Below are positions 25,183-32,654 of a stretch of DNA of 41,296 nucleotides, in pieces. Both the position numbers and the translations under genes were made by a program. Within the stretch, counting starts at the first letter, position 1. The number at the start of each line of letters is the position of its first letter. The DNA lies in contig SFHU01000031.1 of NCBI GenBank assembly GCA_004555535.1, forward strand, positions 1-41,296, written 5' to 3'. The notes under the pieces are model-generated. The model was given only the letters and a program-made list of their open reading frames with translations, searched no databases and was not told the origin of the DNA. The stretch is from Clostridiales bacterium (GTDB taxonomy: Bacteria; Bacillota; Clostridia; Christensenellales; Aristaeellaceae).

Positions 25183-26195
25183 ATGGGCAAGTATATCGCC
25201 AAGCGTATCGGCTACATGGCGCTGGTGTTTCTCATCGTATCGTTTTTGATGTATGCACTGTACAACCTGATTCCCACAGATCCCGCCCGCGCGGAGCTGG
25301 AGGCGCAGAAGACGAGCCTCAAGCCCGCAGAGTATGAGGAGATGTATCAGCAGCTGCGCAAAAAGATGGGCCTGGACGATCCGCTGGTCATCCGCTACAT
25401 GCGCTGGATGGGCCTGTGGCCCGAGGTGGATGGCAGCGGCTTCAACGGCCTGCTTCAGGGCAACTTTGGCTATTCGCAGTTCTTCAAGAAGGACGTGGTG
25501 GATGTCATCGCCGCGCCGATGGGCAACACGATCTTCATCAATATCTTTTCGACGATCCTGGCCCTGGGCATCACGATCCCGCTGGGCATCTACTGCGCCG
25601 TACACAAGGGAAGGAAGATCGACAACGGCGTGCAGGTCGTCACGATGCTGGGCTACAGCCTGCCCATCTACATCATTGCGCTGATCTTCATGTTCTTCTT
25701 CTGCGTACACTGGCGCATCTTCCCGATTTCCGGCACGAAGACGCCCGGCGCGATCTACGCGACACGCTGGGATGAATTCATCGACATGCTCTATCACATC
25801 ACGCTGCCGGGACGTTCGCCTCGCTGGGCGGCATGACGCGCTACGTCCGCAGCGCGATGATCGACGCGCTGAGCATGGACTACATCCGCACGGCGCGCGC
25901 CAAGGGCCTGCGCGAGAAGGTCGTCATCTATTCCCACGCGTGGCGCAACGCGCTGCTGCCGATCATCACCTCGATCATCGGCTGGTTCATCAGCATCTTC
26001 TCCGGCTCCGTCATCATCGAGAACACCTTCTCCCTCAACGGCATGGGCAAGCTCTACTGGACGGGCCTGAACAACCTCGACTTTGAGCTGGTGCTGGCGA
26101 TTCAGATGTTCTACACGGTCGTTTCGCTCATCGGCTCGCTGCTGATGGACATCAGCTATGGCCTGGTCGACCCGCGCGTGCGCGTGGACAAGTAA
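25183..26195 (+). pseudogene. Opp/Dpp permease B, split by a frameshift
   Basis: The gene is in two frames. The first part (25183-25836, 217 residues) has the usual OppB/DppB start MGKYIAKRIGYMALVFLIVS, the outer loop after TM1, and helices up to YHITLPG. The second (25833-26195, 120 residues) continues with TRYVRSAM, the EAA loop YIRTARAKGLREKVVIYSHA and the last helices to DPRVRVDK. Aligned to the family, the join lacks about four residues after ITLP; two bases remain, so roughly 10 nt are missing. The stop and a new ATG overlap as ATGA at 25833-25836, so the second half might be made by reinitiation. ATG 25183 is preferred because GAGAGG ends 9 nt before it. Real mutation, split permease and assembly error are all possible; all neighbours are intact. 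Confidence 0.85.
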
Positions 26196-26207
26196 GGAGG
26201 AAGAAAC

Positions 26208-28064
26208 ATGAGCAACAAGAAAAAAGAATTCTTCCTCGTTCGCTGGCTCAAGCGCTGCTTCCTCGGGGACCGCTCGGAGATTTCCCTGGAGGATGAGGAG
26301 AAGATCCAGACCCCGATGCGCGCGATGGTGCAGAGCTTTGTGCATAAGCCGCTGGCGATGCTGGGCCTGATCGTCTTTCTGGCGATCTTCGTGTTTGTCA
26401 TCGTCGGGCCGCACTACTGGCCGCTCGACCTGTCCGACCAGGACGCCTCGCTGACCAACCTGCCGCCCTCCAACGACATGATGTCCGTGCCCAAGGAGCT
26501 GCTGGAGACCGGCATTGCCGATATCGCCTCCGGCAACACCTACGGCATCGGCACAGACGTGAACGGCAATCTCTATATGTGGGGCCATACCCGCGTGACC
26601 GACAAGATCGACATGGCGGACATCCCGCAGGAGGTGCTGGACGCCGACCTCACCTATATCGCCGCGGGCACCGACCACTGCGTCGCCGTGGGCGAGGACG
26701 GCCAGGTCTACGTCTGGGGCAACACGAGGCTCCAGCAGGACAAGTTCTCCTCCGACATGACCAAGGCGATGAAGAAGGGCGGCGATGCCTGGGACGTCAT
26801 CCAGCTGGAGGCGAGCAACCAGTTCTCCGCGATCGTGACCTCCGACGGCAACCTCTACCTCTGGGGCAACGGCAACATGGCCGACATCAAGCTGCGCTCC
26901 AAGTACGAGGGCAAGATCGCCAAGGTGGCGCTCACCGAAAATGAATACATCGCCCTGCTGACGGACGGCACCGTCGCCTACACGGGCTACAAGGACAAGA
27001 ATTCCCCCTTCGCCAAGATTCCGGCGGAGCTCAAGGGCAAGACCGTCGTGGATATCGCCTCGACGAGCAAGAGCGTCGCGGCCATCACGGAGGACGGGCA
27101 GATCGTCGTCTGGGGCAACGCGACCAAGGGCGAGGCCGATGTGCCGGAGCTCTCCAGCAAGCCGGTGCACCTCTACGGCGGCCGCTACCACTACACGGCA
27201 CTGCTGGAAAACGGCGACGTCGTCTCCTGGGGCAACAACAAGTATCACCAGATTGACGTGCCGGACGCCGTCAACAGCGCCGATAACATCGAGCGCATCT
27301 TCGTGAGCAACTATCAGAACTATGCGCTGGGCAGCGACGGCAAGCTCTACACCTGGGGCCTCAAGGGCTTCACGCTGGGCACCGACAGCCTCGGCCGCGA
27401 CATGCTCACGCGCATCGTCAACGGCGGCCGCGTGACGATGACCGTCGGCGCGATCTCGGTCGTCATCGCGACCATCCTGGGCGTGCTCTTCGGCGGCCTG
27501 GCCGGATACTTCGGCGGCCATCTGGACATCATCATCATGCGTATCGCGGAGATCGTCGGCGGCCTGCCGTTCATCCCGTTCGCGATGATCCTCTCCGCCG
27601 TCATCGGCACAAGGCTCGACCCGACGCAGCGCATGTATCTGATCATGGTCGTGCTGGGCGTGCTCTCCTGGGTGCCGACCTGCCGCCTCGTGCGTGCGCA
27701 GATTCTGGCCCAGCGCGAGATGGAATACGTCACCGCCGCCAAGGCGATGGGCATCCGCGAGGGAACGATCGTCTTCAGGCACATCCTGCCCAATGTCGTC
27801 TCCCTGCTGATCGTCTCCATGACGCTCGACTTTGCGACCTGCATGCTGACGGAATCGACGCTGTCCTACCTGGGCTTCGGCATTCCGCTGCCCACGCCGA
27901 CGTGGGGCAACCTTTTGAACGGCGCGAACAACTCCATCGTCATCCAGCAGTACTGGTGGCAGTGGGTGTTCCCGGCGCTGATCTTCGGTATCTGCACCAT
28001 CTGCATCAACCTGATTGGCGACGGCCTGCGCGACGCGCTCGACCCGAAGGCGCTTGAACGGTAA
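26208..28064 (+). CDS. Opp/Dpp permease C with an RCC1-like beta-propeller in its first outer loop
   Basis: Encodes 618 residues, about twice the usual OppC/DppC. Residues 1-48 are the cytoplasmic N-terminus and TM1 spans about 49-67. The normal outer loop begins (LDLSDQDASLTNLPPSND), but instead of going straight to FGTD-x-LGRD there is an insert at about 101-384. It holds seven RCC1-type repeats beginning near 103, 148, 197, 237, 279, 319 and 361, most ending in a VYVWGN-like or LYLWGN-like strand. Canonical permease resumes at LGTDSLGRDML (390-400), with the EAA loop YVTAAKAMGIREGTIVFRHILPN at 507-529 and the final helices. By family topology the propeller faces outside the cell. It starts 12 bp after permease B with an AAGGAGG ribosome binding site and ends 17 bp before ATPase D. 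Confidence 0.93.
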   Translation: MSNKKKEFFLVRWLKRCFLGDRSEISLEDEEKIQTPMRAMVQSFVHKPLAMLGLIVFLAIFVFVIVGPHYWPLDLSDQDASLTNLPPSNDMMSVPKELLETGIADIASGNTYGIGTDVNGNLYMWGHTRVTDKIDMADIPQEVLDADLTYIAAGTDHCVAVGEDGQVYVWGNTRLQQDKFSSDMTKAMKKGGDAWDVIQLEASNQFSAIVTSDGNLYLWGNGNMADIKLRSKYEGKIAKVALTENEYIALLTDGTVAYTGYKDKNSPFAKIPAELKGKTVVDIASTSKSVAAITEDGQIVVWGNATKGEADVPELSSKPVHLYGGRYHYTALLENGDVVSWGNNKYHQIDVPDAVNSADNIERIFVSNYQNYALGSDGKLYTWGLKGFTLGTDSLGRDMLTRIVNGGRVTMTVGAISVVIATILGVLFGGLAGYFGGHLDIIIMRIAEIVGGLPFIPFAMILSAVIGTRLDPTQRMYLIMVVLGVLSWVPTCRLVRAQILAQREMEYVTAAKAMGIREGTIVFRHILPNVVSLLIVSMTLDFATCMLTESTLSYLGFGIPLPTPTWGNLLNGANNSIVIQQYWWQWVFPALIFGICTICINLIGDGLRDALDPKALER

Positions 28065-28081
28065 GGAGGGGAAGAAGCTAT

Positions 28082-29077
28082 ATGGCACTGCTAGAAATGC
28101 GTGATTTGAAGACCTTCTTCACCACCAAGCGCGGCGTGGTCAAGGCGGTCAACGGTGTTTCCTATTCGGTCGAGCCGGGCAAGACGCTCGGCGTCGTCGG
28201 CGAGAGCGGCTCGGGCAAGAGCGTTTCCGCGATGAGCATGCTCAAGCTGCTCGACGGCAACGGCTATATCGCGGGCGGCAGCATCGTCTTTGACGGCAAG
28301 GAGCTCACGAAGCTCTCCATCGCGGAGATGCAGAAGATCCGCGGCAACGACATTTCCGTCATCTTCCAGGAGCCGATGACGAGCCTCAACCCGGTGTTCA
28401 CCGTCGAGCGCCAGGTTGCGGAGCCGTTCATCATCCACCAGGGCCTCTCCAAGGAGGAGGCCAAGAAAAAGGTCATCGAGATGCTCGCGGATGTGAAGAT
28501 CCCCAACCCGGAGGTCGTCGCCAAGCAGTATCCGCATCAGCTCTCCGGCGGCATGCGCCAGAGGGTCATGATCGCGATGGCGCTGGCCTGCAAGCCGAAG
28601 CTGCTCATCGCGGACGAGCCGACCACCGCGCTGGACGTGACGATCCAGGCGCAGATCCTCAAGCTGATGAACGACCTCAAGCGCGAGCACGGCACCAGCA
28701 TCCTCTTCATCACGCATGACCTCGGCGTCATCGCGCAGATGGCGGATGACGTCGCCGTCATGTACTGCGGCCAGGTCGTCGAGATGGCGCCGGCGCGCAC
28801 GATCTTCAGCGAGAGCGAATTCTCCCATCCCTACACTGAGGGCCTGATGGTCTCCATCCCGAGGCTCGACACCCCGGCGAACACGCGGCTGGAGTCGATT
28901 CCCGGCGCCGTGCCGCATCCGCTGAACCTGCCCAAGGGCTGCAAATTCGCCCCGCGCTGCAAGTATTGCCAGCAGCGCTGCCTCGAGGAGGAGCCGGAGC
29001 TTGTGAACGTGAGCGAGAATCAGCAGGTTCGCTGCTTCTATGCCAGAAAGGAGGAGCGCCGTGCAAACCTCAAATGA
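28082..29077 (+). CDS. Opp/Dpp importer ATPase D
   Basis: Encodes 331 residues, the usual length. Walker A is GESGSGKS (40-47), Q-loop Q96 in IFQEPMTSLNP, signature LSGGMRQR (154-161), Walker B LLIADEP (174-180), and the switch His is in ITHDLGV. The C-terminal oligopeptide-transporter extension carries the Cys cluster CKFAPRCKYCQQRC, which in relatives binds an iron-sulfur cluster. It pairs with ATPase F under permeases B and C to drive import. It overlaps the start of ATPase F by 17 bp. Confidence 0.94.
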   Translation: MALLEMRDLKTFFTTKRGVVKAVNGVSYSVEPGKTLGVVGESGSGKSVSAMSMLKLLDGNGYIAGGSIVFDGKELTKLSIAEMQKIRGNDISVIFQEPMTSLNPVFTVERQVAEPFIIHQGLSKEEAKKKVIEMLADVKIPNPEVVAKQYPHQLSGGMRQRVMIAMALACKPKLLIADEPTTALDVTIQAQILKLMNDLKREHGTSILFITHDLGVIAQMADDVAVMYCGQVVEMAPARTIFSESEFSHPYTEGLMVSIPRLDTPANTRLESIPGAVPHPLNLPKGCKFAPRCKYCQQRCLEEEPELVNVSENQQVRCFYARKEERRANLK

Positions 29078-30626
29078 GTCTGGGAAGAGGGTGCTGCTCC
29101 GCGTCAGCAACCTCAAGCAGTATTTCCCGCTGAAGAAGAAGGGCCTGTTCGTCCGGGCAAACGACGGCATCACGCTGGATATCTACGAGGGCGAGACCTT
29201 CGGCCTCGTCGGCGAGAGCGGCTGCGGCAAGTCGACCCTGGGCCGTACGCTGCTGCAGCTCTACCGCCAGACCGACGGCCGCACGATGTATTATGGCCGC
29301 ACGCTCGACGAGATCGCGCCGGTGTACGTCAAAAAGACGCTCGAGACGATCGACAAGCGTCGCGCGAAGTGGCGCGAGCTCACGAAGACCTACGAAACCG
29401 TCAAAAGGGAATACGATGCCCTGCCGGACGGCGAGGAGAAGTACAGGAAGAGCAACGACGTCGACAAGGCCTACAAGGACATGAACGACGCGCTGCTGGA
29501 CATGGCCAACCTCATCGGCGGCTTCGTCGCGGTGGAGGACATCAAGGAGCCTGTCGCGCTCTTCCTCAAGGAGTATCATCTCGCGAGCCAGCGCTGCAAG
29601 GCGCGCGCCAAGCGCAGCGAGGTGCAGCTGGACATCGACGACGAGACCTTCTACGCTGAGAAGGCGGAGAAGGCCGGCCAGAAGGCCGACAGCCGCCGCA
29701 GGAAGATCGAAACCCTGCGCCAGAAGGCCGCCGTCATCGACGGAGCGATCGAGGAGCTGAACAGCCAGATCGCCGCCGTGCGCGAGCAGCTGGACGCGCT
29801 GCGCAGGCCGCACGAGGGCGAGGAGGCCTTCGACAAATACGAGGCGCTGCGCGACGAGGGCATCGACCTGGCCCGCCTCAATTACAGCGAGATCCGCCAG
29901 CTTCGGCGCGACCTGCAGCTCATCTTCCAGGACCCGTATTCCTCGCTCAACCCGCGCATGACCGTGGGCAACATCATCGGCGAGGGCTTGCTGGCGCACG
30001 GCTTCTTCAAGAAGAACGACGAGCGCATGCAGCAGTACATCGTCAAGGTGATGGAGGACGCGGGCCTGGCGAGCTATTTCCTGCACAGGTTCCCGCACCA
30101 GTTCTCCGGCGGCCAGCGCCAGCGCATCGGCATCGCCCGGAGTCTGGCTGTGAAGCCGAAGTTCGTCGTCTGCGACGAGGCGGTTTCCGCGCTGGACGTG
30201 TCCATCCAGTCCCAGATCATCAACCTGCTCTACGACCTCAAGCAGCAGAGCAACCTGACGTATCTGTTCATCACGCACGACCTCTCCGTCGTCAAGTACA
30301 TCTCCGACCGCATCGGCGTCATGTACCTGGGCAACATGGTCGAGCTCGCGGAGACGCAGGAGATCTTCGACCATCCGCTGCATCCCTACACCGAGGCGCT
30401 CATGGCGGCCATTCCGACGACCGACATCGACGCGAACAAGGAGCTGCGCATTCTGGAGGGCGACATCCCCAGCCCCGTGCATCCGCCGGAGGGCTGCAAG
30501 TTCCACACGCGCTGCAGCCGCTGCACGGAGATCTGCAAGCATGCCGTGCCGCAGTGGACGGAGATGGCCCCGGGCCACTTCGTCGCCTGCCATCATCCGC
30601 TTGGCAGCGAAGAGCGCGGGAGCTGA
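29061..30626 (+). CDS. Opp/Dpp importer ATPase F with a ~190-residue charged helical insert
   Basis: Encodes 521 residues; relatives are about 320. Walker A GESGCGKST is at 51-59 and the Q-loop is at Q290 (IFQDPYSSLNPRMTV), a gap of ~230 residues where ~40 are normal. The insert, about residues 84-272 (29310-29876), is rich in Lys, Arg, Glu and Ala and looks mainly helical, with coiled-coil-like stretches near 95-120 and 200-250. The rest is standard: FSGGQRQR (348-355), Walker B VVCDEAVSALD (369-379), His 406, and a C-terminal Cys-containing extension (CKFHTRCSRC). GTG 29061 lies 6 nt after AAAGGAGG; an upstream in-frame ATG at 29040 precedes that site. The catalytic residues are intact, so it should still be an active ATPase. 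Confidence 0.93.
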   Translation: MQTSNESGKRVLLRVSNLKQYFPLKKKGLFVRANDGITLDIYEGETFGLVGESGCGKSTLGRTLLQLYRQTDGRTMYYGRTLDEIAPVYVKKTLETIDKRRAKWRELTKTYETVKREYDALPDGEEKYRKSNDVDKAYKDMNDALLDMANLIGGFVAVEDIKEPVALFLKEYHLASQRCKARAKRSEVQLDIDDETFYAEKAEKAGQKADSRRRKIETLRQKAAVIDGAIEELNSQIAAVREQLDALRRPHEGEEAFDKYEALRDEGIDLARLNYSEIRQLRRDLQLIFQDPYSSLNPRMTVGNIIGEGLLAHGFFKKNDERMQQYIVKVMEDAGLASYFLHRFPHQFSGGQRQRIGIARSLAVKPKFVVCDEAVSALDVSIQSQIINLLYDLKQQSNLTYLFITHDLSVVKYISDRIGVMYLGNMVELAETQEIFDHPLHPYTEALMAAIPTTDIDANKELRILEGDIPSPVHPPEGCKFHTRCSRCTEICKHAVPQWTEMAPGHFVACHHPLGSEERGS

Positions 30627-30646
30627 GATGAAAAGGAGGGAATGCC

Positions 30647-30865
30647 GTGCGGCTTCCGTTTCACGGGCGCTATGTGCGCTTTCGCGAGCTGGAGAGAGAG
30701 AAGCGCGAGTCCATGCCCCTGGGCAGGGATGAAACCCCGCCCATCGACGTGATGGAGAAGGGCGATTTCGCCGCCATGCTCATCGCCGCACTGATCACCA
30801 TCGTGCCCGTCTGTCTGCTGGTGCTGGCTGTGCTGGCGCTGGTTGGATACTTTTTCATCGTGTAA
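30647..30865 (+). CDS. Small single-pass membrane protein at the end of the importer operon
   Basis: Encodes 72 residues: a basic, Arg-rich cytoplasmic segment (1-32), a short acidic stretch, and one transmembrane helix (about 43-70) reaching the C-terminus. GTG 30647 follows AAAAGGAGGG by 6-7 nt. I do not recognise a family. It is 20 bp after ATPase F and directly before a terminator, so it belongs to the importer transcript; a role in assembly or stability is a guess. Confidence 0.7.
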   Translation: MRLPFHGRYVRFRELEREKRESMPLGRDETPPIDVMEKGDFAAMLIAALITIVPVCLLVLAVLALVGYFFIV

Positions 30866-30870
30866 ACACA

Positions 30871-30912
30871 GGGAGCGCCGAGGGGAAGGCCTGCGGCGCT
30901 CCCGCTTTTCTT
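30871..30912 (+). terminator. Terminator of the importer operon
   Basis: A perfect 10-bp stem (30871-30880 with 30894-30903), 13-nt loop, then GCTTTTCTTT. Confidence 0.85.
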
Positions 30913-30989
30913 TCGCGCGGAAGGCGGGACAAAAGGAACACGAGACTCGAAATGGCGTAAGTTATCTTTCTTTTCTTTCTTCAAAAGGC

Positions 30990-31018
30990 TTGAAAATTGG
31001 GTTGGAAAGTGGTATCCT
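30990..31018 (+). promoter_or_regulatory. Promoter of the Lrp/AsnC gene
   Basis: TTGAAA, 17-bp spacer, TATCCT. The start of transcription should be near 31025, so the open frame upstream of 31087 is mostly untranslated leader. Confidence 0.65.
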
Positions 31019-31086
31019 CTTTTTTATATGAATTCCATACAACGTACTCACATGAATTGACAGAACGAAGGAAACGGAGAGCTTTC

Positions 31087-31536
31087 ATGGACAATATCGA
31101 TCGCCGCATTCTGACCATCCTGCAGGAAAACGCGAGAACGCCGCTCAAGGTGATCGCCGAGCAGGTCTTTCTTTCTTCGCCGGCCGTCAGCGCGCGCATT
31201 GAGCGCCTCGAGACCGCTGGCTATATCACGGGCTACCAGGCGCAGCTCTCCAGCGCCGCGATGGGCTACCAGATCAAGGCCTTCATCAATCTGGAGGTCG
31301 AGCCGAGCCAGAAGCCGGAGTTCTATCCATACATCGAGAGCGTGCCCAACGTGATGGAGTGCAACTGCGTCACGGGCGACTATTCGATGCTCATCAAGGT
31401 CTGCTTCCATACGACGCAGGAGCTCGACCAGTTCATCAACCAGCTGCACCGCTTCGGGCGCACGCGCACGCAGATCGTCTTCTCCACCCCGGTCGAGCAC
31501 AGGGGCATCCCCGCGACCGAGGACGCGGAGGGCTGA
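31087..31536 (+). CDS. Lrp/AsnC-family transcriptional regulator
   Basis: Encodes 149 residues. The N-terminal helix-turn-helix is MDNIDRRILTILQENARTP with LKVIAEQVFLSSPAVSARIERLE as its second half; the C-terminal RAM/AsnC effector domain follows from ~62 (KAFINLEVEP, then VMECNCVTGDYSMLIKV). Such proteins respond to amino acids or small metabolites and act as dimers to octamers. ATG 31087 has CGGAGAG 5-6 nt upstream; the longer open frame overlaps the promoter. It is a single-gene unit between two terminators and lies between the importer and the glycan cluster; its targets are unknown. Confidence 0.88.
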   Translation: MDNIDRRILTILQENARTPLKVIAEQVFLSSPAVSARIERLETAGYITGYQAQLSSAAMGYQIKAFINLEVEPSQKPEFYPYIESVPNVMECNCVTGDYSMLIKVCFHTTQELDQFINQLHRFGRTRTQIVFSTPVEHRGIPATEDAEG

Positions 31537-31572
31537 GCGCCTGACCGTTTTCCTTTTCTTCCACCAAAAGAG

Positions 31573-31607
31573 CGCCGCCGCGGGGAAAGCCTGCGGCGGC
31601 GATTTTA
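31573..31607 (+). terminator. Terminator of the Lrp/AsnC gene
   Basis: A perfect 9-bp stem CGCCGCCGC / GCGGCGGCG (31573-31581 with 31593-31601), 11-nt loop, then ATTTTAT. Confidence 0.75.
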
Positions 31608-31639
31608 TACGGATTTTGTACTGAATTGCTTCAATACGC

Positions 31640-31674
31640 GCGAAGCGAATATGGGGTCAAGGGGCGAAGTCCCT
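31640..31674. repeat. Dispersed intergenic repeat, copy B
   Basis: GCGAAGCGAA followed by GGGGTCAAGGGGCGAAGTCC closely matches the first part of copy A at 20191-20224. It abuts the 3' end of the ROK kinase gene. Confidence 0.6.
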
Positions 31675-32615
31675 CAGCGCGTGCTGTCGATGGCGAGCTT
31701 CGCCGTGCCATAGATGCCGGCGTCGTTGCCCAGCTCGGCCAGCACGATGCGGGCCTTCTGCTCGCTGAGCGTGGCGTATTCGTTGTAGTGGCGCGTGACC
31801 AGGTCGATCAGGTACGCGCCGGCCTTGGAGACGCCGCCGCCGATGATGAACAGCTCCGGGTCGATCACGCAGCTGAGCATCGAGAGGCTCTTCGCCAGGA
31901 AATCCATGCAGATGTCCGCGACCTGCGCGGCCAGCGCGTCCCCGGCCTTCGCGGCGTCGAAGACGTCCCGCGCCGTGATGCGCTCGAGGCTGCGCAGCGC
32001 GCTGGGCGTGTCGCAGGCGGCGAGCATGCGCTCTGCCCGGCGGACGATGCCGGTGGCCGAGGCGATCTGGTCGAGACAGCCGATGCGCCCGCAGTTGCAG
32101 GGCAGGGGCTCGTCCGGGTCGCAGAGCGTGTGGCCAACCTCGCCACCCAGACCGTGCGCGCCGTAGACGACCTTGCCGTCGAGGATGATGCCGCTGCCCA
32201 CGCCCGTGCCCAGCGTGATGAGGATGACGCTGTGCGCGCCGCGGCCGCCGCCCTGCCAGTATTCGCCCATCGCCGCCATGTTCGCGTCGTTGCCCGCGAA
32301 GCAGGGCACGCCGCCCAGCAGCGCGGAGAGCTCGCGCGCGGGGTTGAAGTCGCTCCAGTGCAGGTTGACGCAGCGCTCGACGCGGCCGTTGCGCAGCACC
32401 GGTCCGGGGATGCCGACGCCTGCGCCCGCGACGCGGCTCAGGTCGTTTTCCGCATAGCGGCGAATCTCGGAGGCGACGGCCGGCAGGATGCGGGCCCCCT
32501 GATCCGCCGTGTCCGTGGGAATCTCCCATTGGGACAGCTTGACACCCTCGGCCGTGAACGCGCCGAACTTGGTGGCCGTTCCGCCGATGTCAACGCCGAA
32601 GTAGAGGGTATCCAT
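31674..32615 (-). CDS. ROK-family sugar kinase
   Basis: Encodes 313 residues. The ATP-binding DIGGTATKFGAF lies at the N-terminus; LGTGVGSGIILDG is the second phosphate-binding region; GHTLCDPDEPLPCNCGRIGC is the ROK zinc site with its Cys triad. The family phosphorylates glucose, ManNAc, GlcNAc or fructose, and the sequence alone does not settle which; the NDANMAAMGEYWQGGG segment fits a glucokinase-like member. The start is the second ATG (32615) because AAAGGAG lies almost on top of the first one (32621). It is the last gene of the leftward operon after cutC and the asparaginase, so the sugar is probably one freed by this glycan cluster. Confidence 0.87.
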   Translation of the reverse strand: MDTLYFGVDIGGTATKFGAFTAEGVKLSQWEIPTDTADQGARILPAVASEIRRYAENDLSRVAGAGVGIPGPVLRNGRVERCVNLHWSDFNPARELSALLGGVPCFAGNDANMAAMGEYWQGGGRGAHSVILITLGTGVGSGIILDGKVVYGAHGLGGEVGHTLCDPDEPLPCNCGRIGCLDQIASATGIVRRAERMLAACDTPSALRSLERITARDVFDAAKAGDALAAQVADICMDFLAKSLSMLSCVIDPELFIIGGGVSKAGAYLIDLVTRHYNEYATLSEQKARIVLAELGNDAGIYGTAKLAIDSTR

Positions 32616-32654
32616 AGACATGCTCCTTTCTGAACATGAGATGACGGAGGGGCA

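Noticed and set aside
24661..25202. Open frames on both strands across the 95-bp repeats
   Set aside because: Their apparent repeats follow the DNA period, which is not a multiple of three, so the frame changes each unit; no start signal is present.
29047..29060. ATG 29040 as the start of ATPase F
   Set aside because: The ribosome binding site AAAGGAGG lies downstream of that ATG and is well placed for GTG 29061.
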